DNA from: Methanosarcina acetivorans C2A
Lineage (GTDB): Archaea; Halobacteriota; Methanosarcinia; Methanosarcinales; Methanosarcinaceae
DNA length: 64,000 nt
Direction of reading: 5' to 3'
Assembly (NCBI RefSeq): GCF_000007345.1
Contig: NC_003552.1
Coordinates: 3,348,001 to 3,412,000, forward strand
Below, in pieces: positions 10,096 to 19,969 of the stretch. Positions within the stretch are counted from its first letter, which is position 1; each line of letters begins with the position of its first letter. The position numbers and the translations under genes are program-made. The notes beneath the pieces were generated by a model. It saw only the letters and a program-made list of their open reading frames with translations. It had not been told where the DNA came from and searched no databases.

Positions 10096-11640
10096 TGAGT
10101 CTTTTTAATTTTTTCTGGTTTTTCTTCTATTTCAAGAAAATCACAAAATTTCATCCTAATTTGAGCAAATCAATTCACTTATTTTGAAAATGTTGATCCA
10201 TTCAGACTGGTACTTAAAAAATTTTTTCCAATGATGAACCTATTTTTGTGGAAATATTCTACAGCTACGGCTATAAGCCATCAACTTTAGAAACTAATTT
10301 TTCCCCTATTCTAACCTTATCCATGTTGGAATCTTGCTCTCATTAAGGGTGAGAAACCTTTCCATTTTCCAGTGCTAAAACATCTCTTGTTGAAATAATT
10401 AAACAAATTATAACAAAAACTAGTTATTCCACTATTGGTTTTGAATGACCTTGCTTTGTCTACGATATCACATATCAAAGAAAATATCTGTTCCATTGTA
10501 TTATCTGTCTCAGGCGTAAAACCTTTTTTCAAGAAGCTCACATTTTTCATGAAAATCTCTTCGGCATAAGAAATCGCTTTATGAGACGCTTCAGAAAGTT
10601 CAAGATCAGAGTTAAATTCTCGTATTTTTTGAATGTGCGCAACAGCACTGATGACCGTATCAGAAAGTATCAACTGAGATATCTCATTGTAGGTAATCTT
10701 ATCATTATCTGGAATCTCTTCAATAGAACTGAATTCCTCATAATATCTCTTACTAACATTTTTTAATTGGTGAAACACGCAAAAAGAATGAGCCACTTCA
10801 GGAAAGGCCCTTTTTACGGCTCCAATGATCGCTTTATCCTCATCAGAAACAATCTTTTTGATTTTACCTTCAGAAAATCGGTTCTTTATTCGTATAAAAA
10901 GAGGTATCAGAGCTTCAATTGTTGGTAATCTGGCAGTTATTTCAAAATCTAAAATTACCTTTTCTTTGGTAGCGACAACGTAAACAGATTTATATCACAT
11001 CTTTTTCCATTCTTTCTTTGTAAGCTTTGCTCCAATCAATTCTTCAAGCTTTTTTTTCCATCCGTTCTTGATCCAATTCCCATCAACATACAATGTTTCG
11101 TCAAAGCTATAACTTCTTGGTTCAAAAGTTCTTGCTTTGAAAGTTTTGCTTGTTTCTGTTCGTATAACCACAATAAGTGGGACAAGGAGCTCTTCCACAG
11201 ACACTTATTACTCCTTCTGTATATGTTTCCCCTATTCGGCGAGAATTGTGTAGACTGCATCGTCCATCGTATCTAACATTCATTTGTGTATCATAATATT
11301 CAGAACTGTAATTTGCAGAACCCTGAACACCAATAACCTGATCCTGATAATGTTTCTTACAAGTGGGACAAAGCCAGTATGTAACATTGAGAGGTATAGT
11401 GCCGTAACATGACAAAATAAAACGAGTGTGGTGAGAGTTCACATGTAATTTACTTCCACAACTATCACACTGAGTAGGGGAGAATATAGAGAACAGAGGA
11501 TAGTATCGATTTTCAACCAAAACTTTTGGCAAAGGAAATATAATATTCCCATCAACTACTGTTTTTGCCAGTGACTTATCTATTAGGATATTGCCTTTTA
11601 CCATAAATAAAAAATTTATCGAAAGATAATTAAAATTTTA
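10096..11640 (-). mobile_element. Insertion sequence, copy 1 (MULE-like transposase, inactivated)
   Basis: Similarity to the last ~650 bases of the window (63351-64000) begins sharply at about 10096, with the shared run GAGTCTTTTTAATTTTTTCT, and continues through the transposase. That gives one element end. The other end, near 11605-11640, is estimated from the transposase start only; terminal repeats were not resolved. Both copies lie in the same orientation. Confidence 0.65.
10317..11604 (-). pseudogene. Broken MULE-like transposase
   Basis: Three pieces on the minus strand make one transposase. The N-terminal part (11604 down to ~11180) has a CxxC...CxxC zinc ribbon (CDSCGS, CPTCKK). A frameshift near 11125-11200 then moves the reading to a second frame, and an in-frame TGA at 10995-10997 interrupts that. 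After the stop the same frame runs on (YKSVYVVATKEKVILDFEIT) through IVSDEDKAI and HSFCVFHQLKN to the end at 10317. The SDED and CxxH residues fit a DDE transposase of the MULE/ISL3-like kind. TGA is not the pyrrolysine codon, so the stop is read as a real lesion. Confidence 0.75.
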
Positions 11641-12000
11641 CTGTTTTGTACAATCGAAAGGAAAAATCTAAAGACCAGAAAATAATAAAAAGTCTCGCAA
11701 CTTATCATTCAATTATAACTTCGATTTGTGATCTTGATCTTGAAAATCAATAAATTCAATAGAAATTGTGTATAGGTTATTCTGTGACAAGTCCAAAATT
11801 GCGCAGGTGATTTCTTTGTGGGCCTTTATAAACTTGTGGACAGATAGTTAAAAAAGATCTATCCAAGAGAATGCACAGCTACCCTTTCTGTGGACTCATT
11901 CTCGATAGGAACTATAATGTTACTATTAATTTTCTCAGAATGAGGTTATAGTCTGTATAGTAAACGCTAAGATACCCCTCAACCTAAATGGAAGGAGTGT
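11641..12000. other. Intergenic gap
   Basis: AT-rich DNA between the broken insertion sequence and the convergent end of the methyltransferase gene. No gene, RNA or repeat was recognised. Confidence 0.35.
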
Positions 12001-12585
12001 TCACACTACTTTTGGAAATAGCCTCCCGGTTTTCCCCATGTACTCTATGTATTCATCCCCAAACTCTTCAATCAACAGTTCTTCTTCTTTTGGAACTCTT
12101 ATGAAATAAAGAATTGCCCAGGCAACTATTCCAAATATTAAAACAACCCAATTGCTAAGAATTATTCCCTGAGTTATTACCCATAACCAGAGATGCGCAT
12201 ACATTGGGTGCCTTATATTTTTATAGATACCTTCTTTCACTAATTTATGACCGTCCTTGATTTCCAGTATTGCAGACCAGTTATTCCCAAGGTCCTTATG
12301 GATTTTAGTGAACAATCCAATATTTAGAAATGTCACTATCAAAGCAAATAATCTAATACTATCTGGTAAATTGATATTAAATGAATCTAAATATGAGCTA
12401 AAAACAGCAGTAAGAGGAAGAAAAACCATTCCTATAAAATTAAGAAATACTAACGACTTTTCAAAATTTGGTCTTACCTTTTTCTTTGATTTATTTTTCA
12501 TGGCACGAGTTCCGTAAACCTTTCTGACGAAAACCCAAATTATGAACATTACAATAAAACATATTTTCCAAAGGTTTTCATTCAT
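12001..12585 (-). CDS. Membrane methyltransferase of the isoprenylcysteine carboxyl methyltransferase/PEMT family
   Basis: A 194-aa protein with about five membrane segments. The C-terminal half holds the family signature: DLGNNWS...[17 protein letters not shown], then two hydrophobic segments, then [26 protein letters not shown]. The RHPMY motif and the paired Glu (EE) are the conserved SAM- and substrate-binding region of ICMT-like enzymes. Small archaeal members may methylate lipids or isoprenoid compounds; the substrate is unknown. A GGAGA ribosome site lies ~10 bases before the ATG. Confidence 0.85.
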
Positions 12586-12962
12586 TTACATATAATCTCC
12601 TAATTTTTAAATGTGTAATACGTTTGGCATGCATAGTTGTACGCCACATCAAAACATTGGGATTATTTTGTATGGATTCTATTCTTATTGCCAATTTGAT
12701 ATACCCATTATAACTGCCATATTTTAGATGGCAAAAATGCATATATATTTTTTCGTGTATTCGAAATTAATTCACTAATTATAAATACATTCGTAATTAC
12801 AAAATTTGACCATCTTTTTTTCATATACAAATCTGTTTTTGCATTCAGAAATCATTTTATACTATCATAATACTTTTGTAAAATGAAAATATATTTGGAT
12901 TACAGAAAATATCTTGACGTTTTTTAATCTGCAAAAGTTTGATTAAAACAGCGAGGCAAAAT
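12586..12962. other. Divergent intergenic region
   Basis: AT-rich promoter region between the divergently read methyltransferase and flavodoxin genes. No repeat or RNA was recognised. Confidence 0.35.
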
Positions 12963-13406
12963 ATGGAGAAAACAATTATTGTTTATGGTAGCTCAACAGG
13001 AAACACTGAAATATTGGCTGAAGAGATCAAAGGTACTTTAGAAAAGTATGATGGGAAGGTCAAGCTGATGGAGGTCACAGATCTGCATCCAACCGATTTG
13101 GCCAACTACGATACAATCCTCTTAGGATGTTCAACGTGGGGAGATGGAGAATTACAGGATGACTTTATTCCATTCGAAGAAGAGATGGAGGGTGTAGACC
13201 TTAAGGGTAAAAAAGCTGCTTGCTTTGGGCCGGGAGATTCCACTTTTCCTCTATTTTGCAATGCAGTGGACCTCCTGGAAGAAAAGTTGAAAAGTTGTGG
13301 TGCACAAATCATTGTTGAAGGTTTGAAGATTGATGGAGATGTGGATTATCAGCTTGACAAAGCAGAAGAATGGGCAAATGAAGTCGCACAAGCAGTAAGT
13401 GTGTGA
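12963..13406 (+). CDS. Flavodoxin
   Basis: A 147-aa short-chain flavodoxin that carries electrons on FMN. The phosphate-binding loop is SSTGNTE (residues 10-16), the tryptophan loop is CSTWGDGELQDDF, and the third loop is FGPGDSTF. The reading frame could start upstream at a TTG (12939), but the ATG at 12963 begins the canonical strand MEKTIIVYGSSTG and has GCGAGG ~7 bases ahead, so it is preferred. A DUF2023 gene, a common flavodoxin neighbour, lies 1 kb downstream on the other strand, with a MITE between them. Confidence 0.92.
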   Translation: MEKTIIVYGSSTGNTEILAEEIKGTLEKYDGKVKLMEVTDLHPTDLANYDTILLGCSTWGDGELQDDFIPFEEEMEGVDLKGKKAACFGPGDSTFPLFCNAVDLLEEKLKSCGAQIIVEGLKIDGDVDYQLDKAEEWANEVAQAVSV

Positions 13407-13500
13407 CCTGTTGTTAGAATGAGAGGATTGATAGTTTGGTGGCAACAAGAAAATTATCAAATCCTCTACTTCGACATAAGTTAGAGCTTTAATTCTCTTA

Positions 13501-13740
13501 GAGCGTGTCTTAAAATTCAATTTAATTATACAATTGGGATAGGACTCATGTATTTGGACTAAAAAACGGTAGAATTGAACCGTTAAATGTCTAAAGTTTA
13601 AATTTTAACCATGATGTCTAATGCATTTGATATTATGCATCGAGCTAATATGTTAGATATAATTAATTTACTGAGTGACCTTAAGATCAACAATGCGTAC
13701 TATCCAAATGTAGAAATGATTTGAATTTTAAGACAGCCTC
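13501..13740. mobile_element. 240-bp MITE with 20-bp terminal inverted repeats
   Basis: The left end (13501-13520) and the reverse complement of the right end (13721-13740) match at 18 of 20 positions; the shared core is GTCTTAAAATTCAA and both begin with GAG. The trinucleotide TTA flanks both sides (13498-13500 and 13741-13743), as expected for a 3-bp target duplication. There is no coding capacity inside. GAG-starting ends with a TNA target duplication fit the IS5 superfamily, so it was probably moved by an IS5-type transposase. Confidence 0.8.
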
Positions 13741-13795
13741 TTAAGGTCAATATGAACAAAAATAACTTGAATAAGATGAAAGGAATGCAGCAATA

Positions 13796-13918
13796 TCAAC
13801 ACTTGTAAATTTTTAGAAAAGCTGATGAAGCGATAATGAAAATAAGTCCTAAAAATGATGCGATGTTGCTAAAGGTGTTCACTGCAACCATTCCAATCAC
13901 TTTTTTGCTGTCAATCAT
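13796..13918 (-). CDS. Possible 40-aa hydrophobic peptide
   Basis: A small frame encodes MIDSKKVIGMVAVNTF... followed by a hydrophobic segment (SNIASFLGLIFIIASSAFL) and KIYKC. The composition looks like a single-pass membrane peptide, or the start of a truncated membrane gene. No Shine-Dalgarno is evident, so it may be a remnant. Confidence 0.25.
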   Translation of the reverse strand: MIDSKKVIGMVAVNTFSNIASFLGLIFIIASSAFLKIYKC

Positions 13919-14114
13919 TTTTTAAGACATCGTCATTTGTTGCTGAAGCTTATGGTATTATTTACCTCTTTTTCATATTCTCTTTTCTTACTGGCAGGTG
14001 TGCGCTATAAGCGTACACCAAAACAGGAAGTAAACTATCCCTCCCTGCCTCCTTCGGAGTCGAGGAATTGAAACTCAAAAGATGACGGTAGCAGGCTGTA
14101 TCAAAAGTCACCTC

Positions 14115-14229
14115 AGTTCTACAATTGGAAAAGTTTATTATACTATTGGGTTACTTTTGGTGATGTATTTCAGAATGATTGCTCGCCTATATTTAAACTT
14201 GATATTGGTTAATACACAATTGTAGAACT
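14115..14229. repeat. 13-bp inverted repeat pair, 115 bp overall
   Basis: AGTTCTACAATTG (14115-14127) is mirrored exactly by CAATTGTAGAACT (14217-14229). The interval is non-coding. It could be a very small MITE or the ends of a decayed element; no target duplication was found. Confidence 0.4.
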
Positions 14230-14472
14230 AATATTAGTTTGGAGACTGCTTGCGTAGGATCAATTTTATATTCACGTATTAAAGACCAGTTTCTTTGGCA
14301 GTTTGCCTTAACCACTCATAAGGAAACTTATCCCAAAGAGAGTCTTCAAGAATAAATTAGGGATGAGGTGACATAAATTAGTATTGTTATGTTGATTACA
14401 TAAAAACGAATACATGAGAGATTCTCTAACGTTTAATAGATGACACATGAAGAACATTCTATATCTCTTAGC

Positions 14473-14865
14473 TTAACCTATGAGTTCTTCGACTTTTGAA
14501 CTACCATTTTTTCTTTGGATATAACGTTCGCATTGTTGTAATCTATCATATCCCAGCATAATACCGAGAATAAAATCTTCTTCATCAGTATACTGTGACA
14601 GCTTTTTATTCCCAATATTATTTATAACTCGGATGCATTTCTCGTTTCCAAAGAACACGTTTATATTTTTTTCCCCAACGGGATGGATGATATATGGTAT
14701 ATCTTTTTTTTGAAGTGTTGCGGTTATATCATTCAGAAACCTAATATGAGTCGTATGCAAAATCAGATCACGAAGGCCTTTTTGAAATTCATAAATATGA
14801 TGCATGAACACCTGCATATTTCCGTCTAAACTTCTTTTTAGTAATTTTTCTGTTGACTTATTCAA
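14473..14865 (-). CDS. DUF2023 family protein
   Basis: About 130 aa. The core MQVFMHHIYEFQKGLRDLIL ... VGEKNINVFFGNEKC ... EEDFILGIMLGYDRLQQCERY matches DUF2023, a small family usually encoded next to flavodoxin genes in anaerobes. Its biochemical role is unknown; a function in flavodoxin electron transfer or stress is suggested only by location. The start is taken as the TTG at 14865 because GAGGTG lies 7 bases before it. The family core itself begins at an internal ATG ~16 codons later. Confidence 0.8.
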   Translation of the reverse strand: MNKSTEKLLKRSLDGNMQVFMHHIYEFQKGLRDLILHTTHIRFLNDITATLQKKDIPYIIHPVGEKNINVFFGNEKCIRVINNIGNKKLSQYTDEEDFILGIMLGYDRLQQCERYIQRKNGSSKVEELIG

Positions 14866-15108
14866 TTGAATACACCTCAATAATCGGTTAGCTTTCCAGG
14901 TACAATATTTTTAGGAAATGGGATGATCTTACAGATATTCATTTACCATAATCCCTCATTCCTTTTCTCTTCTTTTCTCTTTAAGAAAATATGTTTTCCC
15001 AGATGGGGGGTTTGTACCGCCTCCAGAGCAACACCATCTATTGAACAAAAACTGTATTTCCCCAGCAGGAATGGAGGCTCACAAATAGTCTCCGAATCAT
15101 GGCTGGTC

Positions 15109-15200
15109 TTCTACTACGGATCTGTATCACTTTTACTACAAGGGGAGTGCGGAGAGTCACGAATGCCCCGACCCTCAAGTCGGGGATGAAGTGAACCCTA
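15109..15200 (+). mobile_element. Solo right-end remnant of a TnpB/IS605-type element
   Basis: A 7-bp-stem hairpin CCCCGAC-CCTCAA-GTCGGGG (15166-15185) follows a G-rich stretch and is followed by ATGAAGTGAACC. This arrangement is typical of the right ends of IS200/IS605 elements, where the guide RNA and 3' hairpin lie. No transposase gene is attached, so it is probably a leftover end. Confidence 0.4.
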
Positions 15201-15347
15201 GCCTCTTTTTGTTTTCGATTTAAATCTCTAAATCGTCATTTCTTTGTAAATTGATTGGAAATCGGACATGGGCCCGATAGCAAAGTTTCAATAACTTAGA
15301 TCAAGGAAACCTCGTTAAAGGGCACTGTAAATTATCCCCAAATAATC

Positions 15348-15652
15348 GGGCGGGCGGCCGCCCGCAATTTGATTTTAACGCTTGGTTAAAGCAGATTGAA
15401 CGTAGTTTCAAATATATTCACCAGTTCCCGTTCGGCATTCATAAATATATCGTTATCATGAGTAATATTTTCGGGCATATTTAATATTTTCGCATATCCA
15501 AAAACTTTTTTCAAGCCCCAATATTTGTGACCATAGTGAAATTAAGAAATTATTTATAGGAGTATACAAAACCCCGAGAAAAAGAAGTAAAAGCAAAAAA
15601 CAGTTAAAAAGTAGGACAGGCCAAAATCAAATTGCGTGCGGCCACCCCGCCC
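15348..15652. repeat. GC-rich 29-bp inverted repeats bracketing ~250 bp
   Basis: The left arm (15348-15376) contains GGGCGGGCGGCCGCCCGC followed by AATTTGATTTT. The right arm (15623-15652) is its reverse complement with about three mismatches. The arms are far more GC-rich than their surroundings. Between them, on the minus strand, a ~50-codon open stretch ending in AERELVNIFETTFNLL may be a gene remnant. The layout suggests a non-autonomous mobile element or a fold-back RNA/DNA structure. Confidence 0.55.
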
Positions 15653-15858
15653 TTCACAGGCTGTCCGGTAATTACCGATAGTAATAATGTCATAATCGTC
15701 CGTTTTTATTCTCTCTTTAGAGGATTTCGATTTACCTCTTATTTTTTTCTTCGCAAGAATTTTCCCTCAACCATTTCCTGAGAATTTCTCTTACTGATCT
15801 CTCTTTTTGACTTCTTTTGATCATTATTTTCTTACTTCAAGGATAGCTTTCGCTATCC

Positions 15859-16803
15859 TTAAAATACTCCTTTCCTTTTCAATGTCCTCAGTTGATGCAG
15901 ATTATAACAAAAAGCAGTAAACAACATCTTCATATTCACCCTTTCGACAGTGGTAACAAGAACCGTTCCTGAACTAAATACGTTTTTCGTTACTGCATAA
16001 ACTCTTTCCCCTGGCACTCTCTTTAAACTAATCCTCTTGTTTCGGATTATATCCCTTATTCCCAATGGATGTCCTCTAACTGCTCTTTTCATTGTTGCGG
16101 CAAAACCTTTTGCTTCTGCTCCAAAGTATCCTGTATCCCTGTAAACCACTTCGTTTTCCTCAGACAAATCAACTTGGGAATCATGAACTAACGCTGTTGT
16201 TGTTTTGAATCTTCGGATCAGTTCATAATCTCTGTCTATTATGCTATGAAGTTTGTAGCCAAAATATAACTTACTTCCCTTCTTTGTCCATGTTCCATCT
16301 CTACTTCTTCTTGTTTTTGCTTCATTTCCTCTTGGTTTGTCAGCTTTAGCATGTTCTGGATCTGAATGAATAAAAGTAGCATCCTGGATCATTCCTTTTT
16401 TGATTTTCAAACCATGAGAATCAAGTTGACTTTGTAACTCGTCCCAGATTTCCTCTTCCTTCTCGTTATCGATAATTCCCTTCCTGAACAACCAGACAGT
16501 GGTACTGTCTGGGATATAATCAGGAAAGCCGAGAAAATTCCTGAAAGAGAGGCGGTCAATACAATGCTTCTCAAGCTCTGGATCAGAAAGACCATGCCAT
16601 TGCTGCAAAACAAGCATCTTAAACATTACAATGACATCAGCTTCAGGCCTGCCGCCTGAAGCGGTTTTGTTTACATACATAGGTTCTAAAATCAAACGAA
16701 AACGTTTCCAGCCGATTAAGGATTCAAGTTCAGAAAGGTTATCTCCAACCAATTGAATGTGTTTGTATTTTTCTTTAAGAGCAAAATCAGTAAAGGTTTT
16801 CAT
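15859..16803 (-). CDS. IS5-family transposase
   Basis: An intact 314-aa DDE transposase. It has the IS5-group N-terminal region (KYKHIQLVGDNLSELESLI...GGRPEADVIVMFKMLVLQQW) and the first Asp in MIQDATFIHSD. The second Asp is in VYRDTGYFG and the Glu in RVPGERVYAVTKN. A perfect hairpin AAGGATAGC-TTTC-GCTATCCTT (about 15839-15861) overlaps the stop codon and may end transcription. Element ends could not be set with confidence. Confidence 0.9.
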   Translation of the reverse strand: MKTFTDFALKEKYKHIQLVGDNLSELESLIGWKRFRLILEPMYVNKTASGGRPEADVIVMFKMLVLQQWHGLSDPELEKHCIDRLSFRNFLGFPDYIPDSTTVWLFRKGIIDNEKEEEIWDELQSQLDSHGLKIKKGMIQDATFIHSDPEHAKADKPRGNEAKTRRSRDGTWTKKGSKLYFGYKLHSIIDRDYELIRRFKTTTALVHDSQVDLSEENEVVYRDTGYFGAEAKGFAATMKRAVRGHPLGIRDIIRNKRISLKRVPGERVYAVTKNVFSSGTVLVTTVERVNMKMLFTAFCYNLHQLRTLKRKGVF

Positions 16804-16861
16804 AAATGAAAGGTAATTTAGTGAGATTTAAATACCTCTTAATGTGCAAGCTAAGAGGAGT

Positions 16862-17002
16862 TTATCGAAATTCTCTATACATGTAGACATTGTAGGTTCT
16901 CTGATCTTGATTTTCATCATCGACAAAATTCTGCCACACTATTATGTTATCGTAAATAGCTGGTTCACTCCCCGTCCTGTAGTTACTATCACCTGTTATC
17001 TT
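16862..17002 (-). pseudogene. Fragment of a TolB-like beta-propeller surface protein gene
   Basis: The minus strand reads ITGDSNYRTGSEPAIYDN, then IIVWQ...NVYMYREFR and a stop at 16862-16864. This is the repeat signature (AIYDN-IVWQ-xNVYMY) of the propeller proteins at 19, 20-23 and 47-48 kb. It is cut off exactly where the insertion sequence at 17003 begins, and no continuation is visible on the far side of that element. Confidence 0.7.
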
Positions 17003-18141
17003 TAGGACTTACGCACTTGAAATGCCGAAAACTTCATGTCATTAGAAATATAATTATTCCTTGTTTATTCTCCAAAAACGTATGGAGTTATGAACATAAA
17101 TCCACCCAGGTGTTCCGACATTATCTACATTGATTTTCTCATTGCAGCTTCTAACGTTTTTAGTTGCACTGAAGCTGCTCGATGTTATCCAAACGTAGTT
17201 AATGCTCCTTCCCATGACGCTTTCACTCGTTGCCTTCAAAGGCAACCTCCGGACACGGAAGCGTTATGGGAAGAAGTAAAAAATCATGTAAAGCCTGAAG
17301 GAGGCTTTCTAATTGCTGACGATTCAACATTAGATAAACCATACGCAAAAGAAATGGTTTTTGTTCGTCGTATGTGGAGTGGAAAACATCATCGTACCGT
17401 AAAAGGGATAGGTCTAGTTACCTTAGTTTGGACAGACGGTTCAACCGTTATACCTATCGATTTTCGAATTTACAACATTGATGTCGACGACAAAACAAAG
17501 AATGACCATTTCCTCGATATGCTTGAAAAGCCGAAGAACGTGGTTTTGATCCTGAATTCGTTTTGTTTGATACATGGTATGCAAGTGTGAAAAACCTTAA
17601 AGCTATAAGGAAGAAAGAATGGCACTTCCTTACAAGGCTAAAAAGCAACCGTTTGGTAAATCCTGACAACAAGGGAAATGTGCCACTTGAAACAGTAGAA
17701 ATTCCTCCCAAAGGGCTTGTGGTTCACCTCAGAGCATATGGATTTGTAAAGGTTTTTAGGATAGTTTCAAAAGATGGAGACACGCAACACTGGGTTACAG
17801 ATGTGCAAGATATGGATGAAGCAAAAACGTGAAGAGTTGGCAAAAAAGTCATGGAAAATTGAGGAATACCATAGAGGGATAAAACAGTTCTGTGGTGTTG
17901 AAAAATGTCAGGCAAGAAAGGAAGAGTCACAAAGAGCACATATAATGTTCTCATTAAGAGCCTTCCTTAGACTGGAATTACAGAGGGTAAAATGTGGAAT
18001 ATCCTGGTTTGAAAGTGCCATGAAAATTAGAAGAGTTGCAGTGACTGTATATTTAAATAATCCTCTGTACACAGTAAATTAATCCAGATATTTTGTAAGT
18101 TATTAAAAACGATATGTTAAGACCCAACTGCGTAACTCCTA
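17003..18141. mobile_element. Insertion sequence with imperfect 17-bp ends
   Basis: The left end TAGGACTTACGCACTTG (17003-17019) and the reverse complement of the right end (18125-18141) agree at about 15 of 17 positions. The element of ~1.14 kb holds one frameshifted transposase. The left boundary coincides with the truncation of a propeller gene fragment. No clear target duplication was found. Confidence 0.65.
17090..18082 (+). pseudogene. Frameshifted IS701/IS4-superfamily transposase
   Basis: Three overlapping frames join into one DDE transposase. The first (17090 to ~17535) holds the first Asp in LIADDSTLDKPYA. The second (~17535-17825) holds DPEFVLFDTWYAS. The third (~17825-18082) holds the Glu region WKIEEYHRGIKQFCG. 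The second break sits at a run of five A (about 17822-17826); with one A fewer the frame continues as DEAKREELAKKSW. The family is called from the Asp context and the IEEYHRGIKQ motif. It is broken and probably inactive. Confidence 0.75.
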
Positions 18142-18335
18142 TACTATTAGGTTTGATCTCTATATATTTGTCAAATTAATCCTCCTACACTATTTTTTAT
18201 AAAAAATAACTAATGCCTATTACACAGGCTGGAAATAATGGCTGGAAGTGCGGAAGTGCTTTACAATCCCTCAGGTTATTCGACTGAAATAAACTTATTT
18301 ATATCTCAGAATGCAGTTGTAAAAGATGATAGACA

Positions 18336-18566
18336 ATGAATCCTGACATTATCATCCGCAGTTTTATAGCAGCAGTTATTTTCTCGCTTATAGCAGTGAT
18401 TCTGGAAGCAGCTTACCACGGGCTGCGTACCGCGAATTATTCAATTGCCAGTCCTTTTGCCAGTACGTTTATAAACAACCCTTTAAATTACGCAATAATC
18501 GCTCTGATATTTATTTCCAGCTTTGTGATAACTTTTAACACGATATCTAAAAGCGAAAGGGCATAA
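18336..18566 (+). CDS. Small two-TM membrane protein, unrecognised
   Basis: A 76-aa protein with two hydrophobic segments (about residues 5-25 and 49-68) and a short charged tail (SKSERA). A good TATA-like box (CTTATTTATATC, 18295-18306) lies ~30-40 bases before the ATG, so the gene would be nearly leaderless. A frameshifted relative exists at 34503-34636 with the same tail pattern (VFISSFLIVLNTILKKERT). The function is unknown. Confidence 0.65.
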   Translation: MNPDIIIRSFIAAVIFSLIAVILEAAYHGLRTANYSIASPFASTFINNPLNYAIIALIFISSFVITFNTISKSERA

Positions 18567-18976
18567 AAGACGGATCACATCTGACTGAAGGGTACATTAG
18601 CCTTGAGAGGTTATTGAAAGGTTTGATTGAGGTCGCCTTTACTTTTCATATCAAGTATTTATAAAAGCTACAGTGGCTTACAATCTTCCATACTTCTTGT
18701 GAGCCTGTCTTTTGTTATTTGCATGGCGGTAGTCTCAGCTATTTTTGAGTAAAAAATAGTTTAACAGATCATGGGTGTGCGATTTGCATTTTTTTTACTC
18801 CAGGCCGGGCCAGCTCATCTACACCTGGCGCGGCATAAGAACAGGCGGGAGAGACACTTCAGGTAGCCCTGAATTGAATCTCTCATTTAGTTAACCAAAC
18901 CTGCCAATTATCGCTTTTCCGGGGTTTTCTGATTTTATACCCCGTTCTATAACGAAAAGGGCTTTTTCCTTAAGTT
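18567..18976. other. Intergenic region
   Basis: About 410 bases without a recognisable gene. The middle (18800-18880) is more GC-rich than its surroundings, but no structure or coding frame was identified. Confidence 0.3.
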
Positions 18977-19969
18977 TCAAGCTGAAAGGTTATACAAATA
19001 GATGTTTCTTTCTTCCTGGTATTCCGGATCACTGCGTGAATCTATGTATACAATTTTATCGTCGTAAATTGCAGGCTCTCTTGCATAAGTGCTGTTAGTA
19101 ATACGAGTTGTCTCATTGGTTAAGATATTGTACATATAAATATCACCCGACGGGTTGTTTCCTGCCCTGTATGCACTTTCCCACACTATTCTATCACCAT
19201 ATACATCTGGACTGGTCGAGTTGCCATCAAAAGTGACCTGACGTGTTTCATGCTTGGCAATATCTCGCATATAGATATTCATTGATCCGTTTTGGGATTC
19301 TACCCACACGACAATGTCTCCGTAGATTTTACCGTCCTGTGCTGTACCACTTCTGCCGATGTCACTTACTCTCTTTGTGGGTATGTCGTATATGGAAATG
19401 TTTGTACTCCGCTCGCTTGAATTTACCCGATTTGCCTGTGTCCATACAATCTTATTTTCGTAGATAGAAGAACCAAAGTGAGCATGCTTATATGGAGTTA
19501 GTTGAACTTCTTTATGGGTGCTGAGATTGTATAAATATAAACTGTTATACTGGGCATTTTGATAAGAGGCAGGCTGACAGTCCTCATATTTTGACCTTAC
19601 AAACACAAGATTATCCCCGTAGATCGCTGGTGTATTAGCGCCTTCTATGTTAATTTCTTTGCCAGTGGAAATGTTATACACAATTACCTTTTCTTCGTCC
19701 CACCATGTAATTTTATCCCCCTGAATAGATGGACTAGTTCCCACATGCCCTAGCCCGGTTATCTTTCCAGTAGTCAGGTTATACATACCCGCTGAGTTAG
19801 TAGCAGTCTCAGCCAATGTAACAATGTTGCCATAGATTGATGTACCCAGTGTTAGTCTCGAACCTATGATCATAGTCTCTTTGCCAGCGTTTGCTATTGA
19901 TGTAAAGCTTATTAGAAAAATCAAAGCCAGTGCTAGATGTATTATTTTGTTTCCCACATTAATCCCCAT
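18977..19969 (-). CDS. Secreted TolB-like beta-propeller surface protein
   Basis: A 330-aa protein with an N-terminal signal peptide (hydrophobic segment IIHLALALIFLISFTSIANA) followed by repeated blades of ~45 residues. The pattern is IYGDxIVWxx...NIYMYDIxTxxxxxIT. Methanosarcina encodes many such surface-layer-associated propeller proteins, often with PKD modules. This one has no PKD domain and stops shortly after the last blade (EERNIYLYNLSA), unlike the relative at 47-48 kb. Adhesion or envelope structure is a likely role; the ligand is unknown. Confidence 0.8.
   Translation of the reverse strand: MGINVGNKIIHLALALIFLISFTSIANAGKETMIIGSRLTLGTSIYGNIVTLAETATNSAGMYNLTTGKITGLGHVGTSPSIQGDKITWWDEEKVIVYNISTGKEINIEGANTPAIYGDNLVFVRSKYEDCQPASYQNAQYNSLYLYNLSTHKEVQLTPYKHAHFGSSIYENKIVWTQANRVNSSERSTNISIYDIPTKRVSDIGRSGTAQDGKIYGDIVVWVESQNGSMNIYMRDIAKHETRQVTFDGNSTSPDVYGDRIVWESAYRAGNNPSGDIYMYNILTNETTRITNSTYAREPAIYDDKIVYIDSRSDPEYQEERNIYLYNLSA

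Noticed and set aside
10995-10997. Recoded stop (selenocysteine or pyrrolysine) in the transposase
   Set aside because: The codon is TGA, not the TAG used for pyrrolysine; a frameshift also breaks the same gene, so decay is simpler.
17822-17832. Programmed frameshift in the IS701-like transposase
   Set aside because: A second, independent frame break near 17535 exists, so the gene is simply damaged.
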